A DNA stretch of 14,136 bases from JAZMZS01 sp045580775. GTDB taxonomy: Bacteria > Bacillota > Clostridia > Oscillospirales > CAG-272. Of this stretch, positions 8,095 to 14,136 are shown in pieces. The first letter of the stretch is position 1. Each line of letters begins with the position of its first letter. The stretch lies in the NCBI GenBank assembly GCA_045580775.1, contig JAZNOK010000108.1:1-14136 (forward strand). Reading direction: 5' to 3'. Both the position numbers and the translations under genes were made by a program. The notes under the pieces were generated by a model. It did no database searches. It saw only the letters and a program-made list of their open reading frames with translations, and had not been told where the DNA came from.

Positions 8095-8430
8095 TCACTC
8101 TGACTCCTTAAAGCCTGCCAGCACAAACTCATCCCCTACGAGAAGAGGCCTTTTCACAAGCATTCCGTCAGAAGCGAGAAGATCCAGCATCTCACACTCA
8201 GTCATATCAGGCAGTTTGTTTTTCAGATCAAGTGATCTGTACACAAGACCGCTTGTGTTAAAAAATCTTCTGAGCGGAAGTCCGCTTCTCTCATGCCACC
8301 CTTCAAGCTCACCCGCGGTAGGTTTGTCGGTCTTTATATCCCGAAGCTCATATTCAATGCCGTTATCATCCAGCCACTTCTGTGCTTTCTGACAAGTAGT
8401 GCATTTGGGATAGCAGATAAATTTCAGCAT
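8095..8430 (-). CDS. ArsC/Spx-family thioredoxin-fold protein
   Basis: A 111-residue protein of ArsC/Spx/YffB type. The N-terminal strand carries YPKCTTCQKAQKWL, with a CxxC pair at C10 and C13. Next come a YELRDIKTDKPT segment and the conserved VKRPLLV (R94-P95) near the C-terminus, all diagnostic of the family. It could be a thiol-dependent reductase or an Spx-like regulator. The KRP motif and length fit the 'arsenate reductase family/Spx-MgsR' group better than true arsenate reductase, and no ars genes are nearby. AAGGAG is placed about 9 bases before the ATG. It is the last gene of the minus-strand operon, 70 bases after the PHP gene and directly before the 8007-8052 terminator. Confidence 0.88.
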   Translation of the reverse strand: MLKFICYPKCTTCQKAQKWLDDNGIEYELRDIKTDKPTAGELEGWHERSGLPLRRFFNTSGLVYRSLDLKNKLPDMTECEMLDLLASDGMLVKRPLLVGDEFVLAGFKESE

Positions 8431-8500
8431 ACTGTCACTCTCCTTTCAGGCTCGACTAAAACGCCAAGTTCAAAATCAATACTAACTATACAGCCCTTTT

Positions 8501-9538
8501 TTACTGTTCCGTACCGTTTCCGAGAATATCATCCATAAAAAATGCATTGGTGTCGGCTTTTTTTCCGTATTTGTCTATTACCGTAAATCTGATATATGCA
8601 CTGTCCTCATGAAGCGGGAATGATGCTTTTGTAAGGGTCTTTCCCTTTTCTCTGTGGACAGAGCCCCAGCGTCGGGTGTTTGTCATCATGATAATACTCT
8701 CTGCAGCAGAGGTCCTGATATGTACTCTGCCGTCTTCCACATACAGCTCCTTGATCTCCGGTCCCATCGAAGCGTAAAAGTGCCCTTTGAGCAAGGCGTC
8801 TGTAACTGAGGTGTATTCCAGCCTCTCGGGGCATATCATAGTCCATGCACCGAAAGAGTCAAATCTGCGGTGATCGCGTGGTCTGCCATTGTGGTTGTCA
8901 TCTGCACCTATGCAGTATATGCGGTTTCCGCTGCGGAGAATATCATCATACACTCTGCCGTTTATATCCTCAGGACCTGCTATGGTAGAGAGGTAGTTAT
9001 ACATCTCCATGGCATGCATTCCGTGATAATTGATATAATCGCTATAGTTCTCAAGAGACCATGTCGGGTGGTTGTAGGTAACAAAATATCCACGCTCTCT
9101 GCCGCGGCTCATCATGTAGCTGATACATTCTCCTGTGTGGTCACGCTCATACTCCTCGTCTACGCCGTCACGCACGACCTTGTCACGGTGATTTACCATA
9201 TTCCCGAAAACGTACTTTTCACTGTGATAAAAAGGCGTGACTGTATTCTCAGGATCAAGAGCAATAAAACAAATGTGGCATGTCTTGCGGTAGATTCGGT
9301 CTATGCCGGGTTCAGGCACATCAAGCTCAGTGCCGTTGAGTGCTACAAAATTCTCATCCGAAAGCTCGCTGTTATGCTCGATCAGCAAACAATGGTCTGT
9401 GATAGCAAGAATCGAATACCCTTTTTCCATATACATTTGCTTTAACTCGGCGGGGGTAAGCTTTCCGTCTGAAAATGTAGAATGGCAATGTAGATTTGCC
9501 TTGTAATACCTGCCGACAGGTAAAAGATGCTTTTTCAT
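8501..9538 (-). CDS. PHP-domain metal-dependent phosphoesterase
   Basis: A 345-residue PHP protein. Metal-ligand motifs appear in order: LHCHSTFSDG (H17, H19, D24), ITDH (D48, H49), NGTELD (E71), YNHPTW (H157), MEMYN (E178) and GADDNH (D213, H216). Residues about 1-255 form the PHP barrel; about 265-335 look like a small beta-rich tail. The family includes nucleases and sugar or histidinol phosphatases; this stand-alone form has no assigned substrate. There is no signal peptide. GAGG lies 9 bases before the ATG. It follows the zinc-ribbon membrane gene after 32 bases and precedes the ArsC/Spx-like gene, so it is inferred to be in the same transcript. Confidence 0.9.
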   Translation of the reverse strand: MKKHLLPVGRYYKANLHCHSTFSDGKLTPAELKQMYMEKGYSILAITDHCLLIEHNSELSDENFVALNGTELDVPEPGIDRIYRKTCHICFIALDPENTVTPFYHSEKYVFGNMVNHRDKVVRDGVDEEYERDHTGECISYMMSRGRERGYFVTYNHPTWSLENYSDYINYHGMHAMEMYNYLSTIAGPEDINGRVYDDILRSGNRIYCIGADDNHNGRPRDHRRFDSFGAWTMICPERLEYTSVTDALLKGHFYASMGPEIKELYVEDGRVHIRTSAAESIIMMTNTRRWGSVHREKGKTLTKASFPLHEDSAYIRFTVIDKYGKKADTNAFFMDDILGNGTEQ

Positions 9539-9570
9539 TTTATTATTCCTCTTTTTTCATCAGTGATGTA

Positions 9571-10266
9571 TCAGATAAAGAAACGCTTCGCCAAATATTC
9601 ACGCAGCGGCTTGCATACTGCCAATACTATAAAACAAATTCCTATGAGAACCAAAGCTCCGGCGGGATATAACGACCACAAAAAGAAGCTATGCACATTG
9701 AATGTGATATTGATAAACAGCTCAATGAGCATACATGCCCCTCCGAGTGCAAACATAAGTCCACCCCATATATACAGTCTGCCCCTATGCAAGTATTTGA
9801 ACAGGACAGTTGCCGCGGTACTTATCACAAGGATTATTCCGCACACTGGAAAAGCAAAAGACAAAAACCATCCTCCGTCAAAATATACATCAATATAGAG
9901 CAGATACCCCGCCGCCAACACCACATCAAGCACAACAAACACAACGGGGTTTGGCCTTTTAAACCAGAGCGGAAGCACAAGTGCCGCATATCCCCATGCA
10001 ACACCAAGCGATGCGATACCCGACCACGTAACTGCCGAGCTTATTCTGAGGTCAACCAACATCATCACAAACACAGCAATAACAAACATCAAGCTGAATA
10101 TAAAAATTATTCCCTTTTTTGAGAGGTGCTTTTTCTTGTCATGCACATCAGGATATGGGGGCTGGGTGTGCTTGATAAATATATCGGGGTGATATACCGA
10201 CGTGCCGCACAGCGGACAGCACTTTTCGCTGTCAGCCAGCTCAACGCCGCATTTTATACAGTACAT
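9571..10266 (-). CDS. Zinc-ribbon six-TM membrane protein (DUF6320-like)
   Basis: A 231-residue protein. The N-terminus MYCIKCGVEL...CCPLCGT gives two CxxC knuckles (C3/C6 and C17/C20) of a short zinc ribbon. A charged linker KKKHLSKK precedes six hydrophobic segments (about 49-71, 76-99, 106-125, 131-153, 161-184 and 190-215). This layout resembles DUF6320 proteins, recalled as neighbours of alpha/beta hydrolase and acyltransferase genes in Clostridia; that recollection could not be checked here. The function is unknown. AAAGG lies 8 bases before the ATG, only 13 bases after the upstream gene's stop, so it is co-transcribed with the esterase-acyltransferase fusion. A role at the membrane linked to that enzyme's product is inference. 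Confidence 0.8.
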   Translation of the reverse strand: MYCIKCGVELADSEKCCPLCGTSVYHPDIFIKHTQPPYPDVHDKKKHLSKKGIIFIFSLMFVIAVFVMMLVDLRISSAVTWSGIASLGVAWGYAALVLPLWFKRPNPVVFVVLDVVLAAGYLLYIDVYFDGGWFLSFAFPVCGIILVISTAATVLFKYLHRGRLYIWGGLMFALGGACMLIELFINITFNVHSFFLWSLYPAGALVLIGICFIVLAVCKPLREYLAKRFFI

Positions 10267-10279
10267 AACTTAACCTTTC

Positions 10280-12466
10280 TTAACCGTTTTCTATTTCAGC
10301 CTCGAGAGCGGCTGTATTCGACTCGATGAGTATATGAAGACCTTGCTCCTTCAGCACCTCAAAAAACGCCCTCTCGAGCAGAGGCTCTGAGCATCTGCGT
10401 AAAAAATTGATATACAACGTACCGTTGTACGAGAGCATACCGCAGTTGTACATTGTCGTTGCCTGAGCACCGAGAACAAAATCCATTCGTCTGACATACT
10501 CCTCCATTCCGGCAGGAAGACGGACGTTTCCGAGATTGGACAGAGATAAACACGACTTCTTTTCCCCTACGGCATTGTACACTGCCTTCATAGCTATATT
10601 TTTCAAAAACAGCGGCAATACTTTTATCAGCAGTGACCGCTCGCTGTTGACATTCGGTGTGATCCTCGAGAGCATTTCCTTTTCTGTTATCGAAAGCTTC
10701 ATCTGATGGTGGACGCTCTCCACTATCTCGTCAAAGCTCCACTCGCCCATACGCTGATTTATCTCCGGAGTCACGTACAAAGCAAAATTCCGCACAGATC
10801 TCGATCCGAAAAACGGCCGCAGATTGACAGGGATGAGGACCTTGACAGCTTTGTATCTTCTGGGATTCTCCACATGCTCTTTTTGAATATTGCAGATCGC
10901 CTTCATCATAGCGGCACAAATATACGCCGTGAGGGTAACACCTTTTTCCTTTGCCTTTGCGAGAGCTTCGCCGGCGTCTGTCATCATAGTCAGATTGTAC
11001 CTGTAGTCTCCGCGGATAGGAGTACCGGGAAGCTTGTACGCGGTAGACTCCGCACGGCTCTTTGATACAGCGGATGTGTGTTTGAGAAAGCTGTCCTCCA
11101 GCTCCTCGGCGGCGGGCTGCTCAAGTCTGTCCAAAACTCCGCACTCACACGCAACGTCTCTTCCGTATTTCTGTCTGATATATTCCGCAACAAGCGTCTT
11201 TAAAAAGATCATGCCTCCCGTACCATCTGTCAAAGCATGAAAATACTCACATGCCACACGGTCCTTGTACACTATGACACGCAAAGCTGCACTCTTGAGC
11301 TCTTTGTCGTTCATACGTGCAATAGGATAGCACTTCTCATCTGCGATCTCGGGGGCTGAGGGCAGCTCCTCCAGGTAATACCAAAATACCCCTCGCCGCA
11401 TCCTTACGGCTATTGACGGGAAACGCCTCGCCGTCACATCGAGTGCCGACTGCATGACCTTCTTATCTATCTCCTCGCAGAGGGTGGCAGAGAGTCTGAA
11501 GACATTTGACCAGTTACGTCTTCGAGCGGCGGGGTAAATCTTTGCCGCGTTGTCAAGACGCATCCACCGAAGTTTTCTCTCATGGGGAAGAATCCTGTGC
11601 AAAAATGCATCTATCGTACTGAAATCAGATCTGTTTTCCTTTAGGCAGAACAGCACATATCCGTGCCACATTCCCTCTCGCACCACAAGCTCGCTCTCAC
11701 AACCCGCCCTGAGGAGCTTTTCGTGCATTCGCACGGAGTCTCCGAGCATTATCTCGTCTCCTCCGACAAATATTAGGGACGGAGGCATTCCCTCCAGATC
11801 CCCAAACAGTACCGATACGAGAGGATCCAGACGGTCTTTTGTATAGCAATCGGCAAAATAGGAAAGCTTCTCCTTCGTCATAGAGGGATCATTCTTTTTG
11901 TTTTCGGTATATGATGGGGAGCTCGCCGTAAGGTCGGTCCAGGGAGATATACCGATCAGACCGCATGGACAGGGCAGACCCTTAGCCTTTAGCATCATGC
12001 ACAGTGAATATATCATCCCCCCGCCGGCAGAATCGCCCGACAGCACTATTCTGTCATGGCGTATCCCCTCGGATAGCATATAATTGTATGCTTCCAGTGC
12101 ATCCTCCAAAGCCGCCGGATACGGATGCTCAGGAGCCAATCTGTACGCTATGCAAAACACCTTCATGCCCGTTTCTGCCGCGAGCACAGAGCCAAATCCA
12201 AGCGAATACTCGAGACTGCCGCATGTATATCCGCCTCCGTGAAGATACAGTATTGCTCCGTCGCGAGTCTGGTCATTCGGTATGACCCACGCCGCCTTGA
12301 AATTAGAAAAATTCTTAAAAGATAGCGTTATCTCGCGTCGCCTGGTATAACGCAAAAGCTCCCCCAGCTTGTCCTGAGCACGCCTCGCCACATCAAGGGA
12401 CGCCCCCATCAAAAGAGGACGTATTGCCGACATTTGCTTTTTTATAAATTTACCGCTTACTGCCAT
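10280..12466 (-). CDS. Two-domain fusion: alpha/beta hydrolase (HSL-type) plus HxxxDG acyltransferase
   Basis: A 728-residue protein made of two complete enzymes. Residues about 40-295 are a hormone-sensitive-lipase-type esterase. They carry the oxyanion motif HGGG (76-79), YRLAPEHPYPAAL, the nucleophile elbow GDSAGG (S146), D237 in GGDEIMLGDS and H268 in WHGY, completing a Ser-Asp-His triad. Residues about 305-715 resemble the alcohol-acetyltransferase/condensation superfamily. They carry FHALTDGTGG with catalytic-type H410 and D414-G415, a PVNLR segment (546-550) and SNLGN (643-647). Such acyltransferases move acyl groups from CoA or carrier proteins to alcohols; pairing with an esterase suggests ester synthesis or remodelling, but the substrate is unknown. 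There is no signal peptide. It is the first gene of a four-gene operon driven from 12527-12555. The ribosome site is weak (AGGT about 8 bases upstream). Confidence 0.9.
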   Translation of the reverse strand: MAVSGKFIKKQMSAIRPLLMGASLDVARRAQDKLGELLRYTRRREITLSFKNFSNFKAAWVIPNDQTRDGAILYLHGGGYTCGSLEYSLGFGSVLAAETGMKVFCIAYRLAPEHPYPAALEDALEAYNYMLSEGIRHDRIVLSGDSAGGGMIYSLCMMLKAKGLPCPCGLIGISPWTDLTASSPSYTENKKNDPSMTKEKLSYFADCYTKDRLDPLVSVLFGDLEGMPPSLIFVGGDEIMLGDSVRMHEKLLRAGCESELVVREGMWHGYVLFCLKENRSDFSTIDAFLHRILPHERKLRWMRLDNAAKIYPAARRRNWSNVFRLSATLCEEIDKKVMQSALDVTARRFPSIAVRMRRGVFWYYLEELPSAPEIADEKCYPIARMNDKELKSAALRVIVYKDRVACEYFHALTDGTGGMIFLKTLVAEYIRQKYGRDVACECGVLDRLEQPAAEELEDSFLKHTSAVSKSRAESTAYKLPGTPIRGDYRYNLTMMTDAGEALAKAKEKGVTLTAYICAAMMKAICNIQKEHVENPRRYKAVKVLIPVNLRPFFGSRSVRNFALYVTPEINQRMGEWSFDEIVESVHHQMKLSITEKEMLSRITPNVNSERSLLIKVLPLFLKNIAMKAVYNAVGEKKSCLSLSNLGNVRLPAGMEEYVRRMDFVLGAQATTMYNCGMLSYNGTLYINFLRRCSEPLLERAFFEVLKEQGLHILIESNTAALEAEIENG

Positions 12467-12526
12467 TTAAGTACCTGTTTTTTTCAATGGTTTTGATGGT
12501 TATTGCTGTTTTTTCTGTCTTTGTAT

Positions 12527-12555
12527 ATTCTACATCAATTTTTACCTTGTGTCAA
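12527..12555 (-). promoter_or_regulatory. Consensus sigma-A promoter of the four-gene minus-strand operon
   Basis: On the minus strand, a perfect TTGACA (12555-12550) and TAGAAT (12532-12527) are separated by 17 bases. The start point would be near 12520, leaving a leader of about 54 bases before the ATG at 12466. Such a close match predicts strong housekeeping expression. Confidence 0.85.
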
Positions 12556-12570
12556 CTTTGGATATGGCAT

Positions 12571-12708
12571 TTAATAAATGAAATATAGATTTAATGAATA
12601 CCGCCCTAAGCTTTTTTGACTCATACAGCGGTTATCAGCAATGACATTACCTGCAATAATAACCTCCTTCCGGCCAACGCCGAGGACAAAGCCCTCTGCC
12701 GCTGTCAA
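12571..12708 (-). pseudogene. spoVAC: Truncated, internally deleted spoVAC tail (copy A)
   Basis: Minus-strand reading 12708 to 12640 gives LTAAEGFVLGVG, then RKEVIIAGNVI, which matches the C-terminal region of SpoVAC (EG-L/F-V-LGV...AG-x-VIV). The frame then runs through unrelated residues to a TAA at 12571-12573. There is no upstream spoVAC portion; homology stops abruptly near 12708. Compared with copy B, an internal stretch of roughly 50 bases is missing and several residues differ (KM-F replaced by KE-V). It is not functional. Sequence similar to half of the terminator following copy B survives at about 12607-12617. Confidence 0.75.
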
Positions 12709-12763
12709 GTTAGGACCCATTAGTTTGAAAAACATTTACATTGAAACAGCAGTGTGGTATAAT
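12607..12763. repeat. Repeat block, copy A: spoVAC tail plus plus-strand promoter
   Basis: This block is about 80% identical by eye to copy B over 12650-12763 versus 13407-13522 (offset 757-759 bases). Shared landmarks are CCTGCAATAATAA, CCAACGCCGAGGA, CCCTCTG, TTTACATT and GTGTGGTATAATGAA. It reads as a spoVAC 3' remnant on the minus strand and as a promoter for the next gene on the plus strand. Confidence 0.85.
12735..12763 (+). promoter_or_regulatory. Sigma-A promoter of the 166-aa membrane protein gene
   Basis: TTTACA (12735-12740) and a perfect TATAAT (12758-12763) are 17 bases apart. The same elements and spacing recur at 13494-13522, and GTGTGG directly before the -10 is identical in both. 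The leader is about 25 bases. Confidence 0.88.
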
Positions 12764-12795
12764 GAATGAAAGGATAGGCCCTTGGAGGTGTATTT

Positions 12796-13296
12796 ATGCG
12801 TGGCTTTTTGAAATACGGCATCATATTGATTGTCACCATTATCATCATTTTGCTATACGGCTTTATTGTCGGTGGACGACCACCGGTATTACTTTTTTTC
12901 ACAGTTTTCGTGATTTCCTTTTCCGTATTGGCAATATTTGAGAAAAAACATATTGAAAAAAGTATAGTCAAGAAAATAGGTAAAACGGTTATTGTTTCAA
13001 TCGTTGCGGTTGCCTTGTCTGCCTATCTGTACTATAGCATCAATTGTTTAAACGGTACCCTCATCAACACATACGATACAGCCGTAACAGAAGCCATCTA
13101 CAATCGTGGAGGTAGTATAACAGTATATTTTTTAGATCCAATGGGAGAAGAAAAATGTGCGGAACATTTTGATTTTAATAATCTGAAACCGATTGTTGAG
13201 GATGATGCAGGAATTAAACAAGGTGATACCGTACAAGTAGCAGAATATAACGGCATATTTGGCATAGAGTATTGCGTCTTAATCAATAATGCATAG
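12796..13296 (+). CDS. Small membrane protein with three N-terminal TM segments, unknown function
   Basis: A 166-residue protein not recognised as any family. Hydrophobic segments lie at about residues 6-25, 30-48 and 62-82. A linker EKKHIEKSIVKKIGK separates the second and third segments. A soluble C-terminal domain (about 84-166) contains GGSITVYFLDP and KQGDTVQVAEYNGIFG. GGAGG (12784-12788) is 7 bases before the ATG, and the gene has its own promoter and terminator, so it is a self-contained unit. The base composition is clearly more AT-rich than the operon to its left, suggesting separate origin. No strong similarity to the next plus-strand gene is visible by eye despite the shared upstream block. 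Confidence 0.8.
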   Translation: MRGFLKYGIILIVTIIIILLYGFIVGGRPPVLLFFTVFVISFSVLAIFEKKHIEKSIVKKIGKTVIVSIVAVALSAYLYYSINCLNGTLINTYDTAVTEAIYNRGGSITVYFLDPMGEEKCAEHFDFNNLKPIVEDDAGIKQGDTVQVAEYNGIFGIEYCVLINNA

Positions 13297-13298
13297 TG

Positions 13299-13331
13299 AA
13301 AAGGCTTGGCCGGTTTGGTCAAGCCTTTTTT
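13299..13331. terminator. Bidirectional terminator between the 166-aa gene and the spoVAC tail
   Basis: AAAAGGCTTGGCC (13299-13311) pairs with GGTCAAGCCTTTT (one G-U pair) and is followed by T residues. The left A-run gives a U-run on the minus strand too. It begins 3 bases after the plus-strand stop and 3 bases from the minus-strand spoVAC-tail stop (13334-13336), so it looks like the original shared terminator of a convergent gene pair. Confidence 0.9.
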
Positions 13332-13333
13332 CA

Positions 13334-13465
13334 TTAAAACAATGTCGTTATCCAATAAATAACCCCGTAAATCACCCCGGCACTCACGCCGTACACTATA
13401 ACAGGTCCTGCAATAATAAACATCTTCGCACCAACGCCGAGGATGAACCCCTCTGCTGCTGTCAA
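13334..13465 (-). pseudogene. spoVAC: 5'-truncated spoVAC 3' end (copy B)
   Basis: Minus-strand reading from 13465 gives 43 residues and a TAA: LTAAEGFILGVGAK, MFIIAGPVIVYGV, SAGVIYGVIYWITTLF. This matches the C-terminal membrane segment of SpoVAC (EG-x-x-LGV-x-x-x-MF-x-x-AG-x-VIV-x-GV). The upstream reading frame closes shortly beyond and there is no start signal, so about two thirds of the gene is absent. A terminator follows the stop at the expected distance. It is a remnant, although its sequence has stayed good in frame, implying recent origin or gene conversion. Confidence 0.85.
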
Positions 13466-13493
13466 TATAGGACACAGTAAATTGCAATAAGTA

Positions 13494-13522
13494 TTTACAT
13501 TAAATCAGCGGTGTGGTATAAT
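13494..13522 (+). promoter_or_regulatory. Sigma-A promoter of the frameshifted membrane protein gene
   Basis: TTTACA (13494-13499) and TATAAT (13517-13522) are 17 bases apart, the twin of the promoter at 12735-12763. Transcription would start near 13529, about 16 bases before the ATG. Confidence 0.87.
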
Positions 13523-13544
13523 GAAATAAAGTAAGGTGCGAAAA

Positions 13545-14042
13545 ATGAAAGCAAAAGTATTTTTATCTGCCATTACAGGCTTCTTTTTTGGCTTGGTAAC
13601 TTATTTCGTATTACAAATACATTGAAGAACCTGATGCATTTTTATTTGCAATTATTAGTGGTTTACTTTTTTACCTTGTACTGTTCCTCTTTTTGCTCGT
13701 TTACGAAAAGGTCGTCAACAAGCGGTATGAGAAATTTGAAAAAGAGATTTTATCACCCGCCTTTTTTAAGGTCAACGGCAATTTCTATTTAGGCGGTAGT
13801 GATGTCAAAAACGGAAATATCTATTTCTGCGAAGATGGAATTGTCTGCGTTTGTTTAGAGGACAAACCTTATACAAAGGATGAAATCTTGCTGCAAAAAT
13901 CGATCATTTTCGATACACACCTACACAACTAAGTATTTTCACTAATGACGAGAGAATTTTTGTAATCACGCTAGCAAGAACAGACGAAATTATTGATATC
14001 TTGATACAAAAAGAGTGGATAGCACCGAGAGGATCTCTATGA
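13545..14042 (+). pseudogene. Membrane protein with two TM segments and a PH/GRAM-like tail, broken by two frameshifts
   Basis: The ATG at 13545 (AAGG about 9 bases upstream) opens MKAKVFLSAITGFFFGLVTYF and stops at 13623-13625. The coding signal continues in the +1 frame (KYIEEPDAFLFAIISG..., second TM, then NFYLGGSDVKNGNIYF) to a TAA at 13930-13932. It then returns to the first frame (PTQLSIFTNDERIFVI...IDILIQKEWI) and ends with a TGA at 14040-14042. Losing one CA from ACACAC at 13915-13920 repairs the second break; adding two bases near 13614 repairs the first. The repaired protein would be about 165 residues: two TM helices and a soluble domain recalling bacterial PH/GRAM folds (weak resemblance). 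Its final stop overlaps the next ATG (ATGA), which supports the reconstructed frame. Sequencing error remains possible. Confidence 0.75.
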
Positions 14043-14136
14043 CAAAAGAAGAATTCTTTAAAGTAATAGAAAGTAAAAGCATATCATCAAATCTTGTTCA
14101 TTTTGAAAACTCTGTTGCGGATGGATACTATGTACT
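14039..14136 (+). CDS. Start of an unidentified gene, runs off the window
   Basis: The ATG at 14039 overlaps the preceding TGA as ATGA. GAGAGG lies about 9 bases upstream. The first 32 codons (MTKEEFFKVIESKSISSN...) stay open to the window edge. The short acidic-helical start gives no family. The overlap suggests translational coupling with the preceding membrane protein gene, so the pair may have formed one functional unit. Confidence 0.65.
   Translation, partial: MTKEEFFKVIESKSISSNLVHFENSVADGYYV

Larger units (their letters stand above)
13320..13522. repeat. Repeat block, copy B: terminator half, spoVAC tail and promoter
   Basis: This is the longer partner of the block at 12607-12763. It keeps the full spoVAC 3' end, which copy A has partly lost, and ends in the same promoter. 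The repeat junction between the spoVAC remnant and the promoter is the same in both copies (around 12708 and 13465). Confidence 0.85.

Noticed and set aside
8095..8430. True arsenate reductase
   Set aside because: No ars operon genes are nearby, and the CxxC plus KRP pattern fits the Spx/YffB-like branch better.
13098..13487. 129-residue minus-strand frame crossing the terminator and spoVAC tail
   Set aside because: It runs through the real 166-aa gene and a terminator; the SpoVAC similarity is in a different frame of the same strand.
12607..13522. Insertion sequence or CRISPR as explanation of the repeats
   Set aside because: There is no transposase, no terminal inverted repeats and only two copies of about 120-200 bp; the content is a gene tail plus promoter.

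Overview
The window looks like chromosome from a spore-forming, dockerin-carrying Clostridia member close to Ruminococcus or [Eubacterium] siraeum. The clues are spoVAD and spoVAE, a secreted BspA-type leucine-rich-repeat protein ending in a type I dockerin, moderate G+C with AGGAG-type ribosome sites, and typical sigma-A promoters. The species call is inference.

Layout. 1-2616 (+): the 3' end of a DegV/FakB fatty-acid-binding gene, fakA (fatty acid kinase) and a HAD phosphatase. 2617-6379 (+): a strong promoter and a 1210-residue secreted LRR-dockerin protein. A bidirectional terminator follows, then spoVAD-spoVAE on the minus strand (6449-7832). A perfect 18-bp-stem terminator (8007-8052) separates these from a four-gene minus-strand operon (12466 down to 8095). 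That operon has its own consensus promoter at 12527-12555. It encodes an esterase-acyltransferase fusion, a zinc-ribbon six-TM protein (DUF6320-like), a PHP-domain phosphoesterase and an ArsC/Spx-like thioredoxin-fold protein.

12571-14136 is an AT-rich accessory region of small membrane-protein genes on the plus strand. Each surviving unit is preceded by the same roughly 120-200 bp block. The block contains a 5'-truncated minus-strand remnant of the 3' end of spoVAC, joined to a well-conserved plus-strand promoter (TTTACA-17 bp-TATAAT). The first gene is intact (166 aa). The second is broken by two compensating frameshifts and overlaps a third gene that runs off the window.

The most notable result is that spoVAC is absent from its usual place ahead of spoVAD, while two truncated copies of its tail sit 4.7 and 5.5 kb away on the same strand, acting as spacers between small membrane genes. 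The simplest reading is repeated tandem duplication of a promoter-gene-terminator-spoVAC-tail segment, followed by cargo divergence or replacement. An intact spoVAC would then lie to the right of the window.
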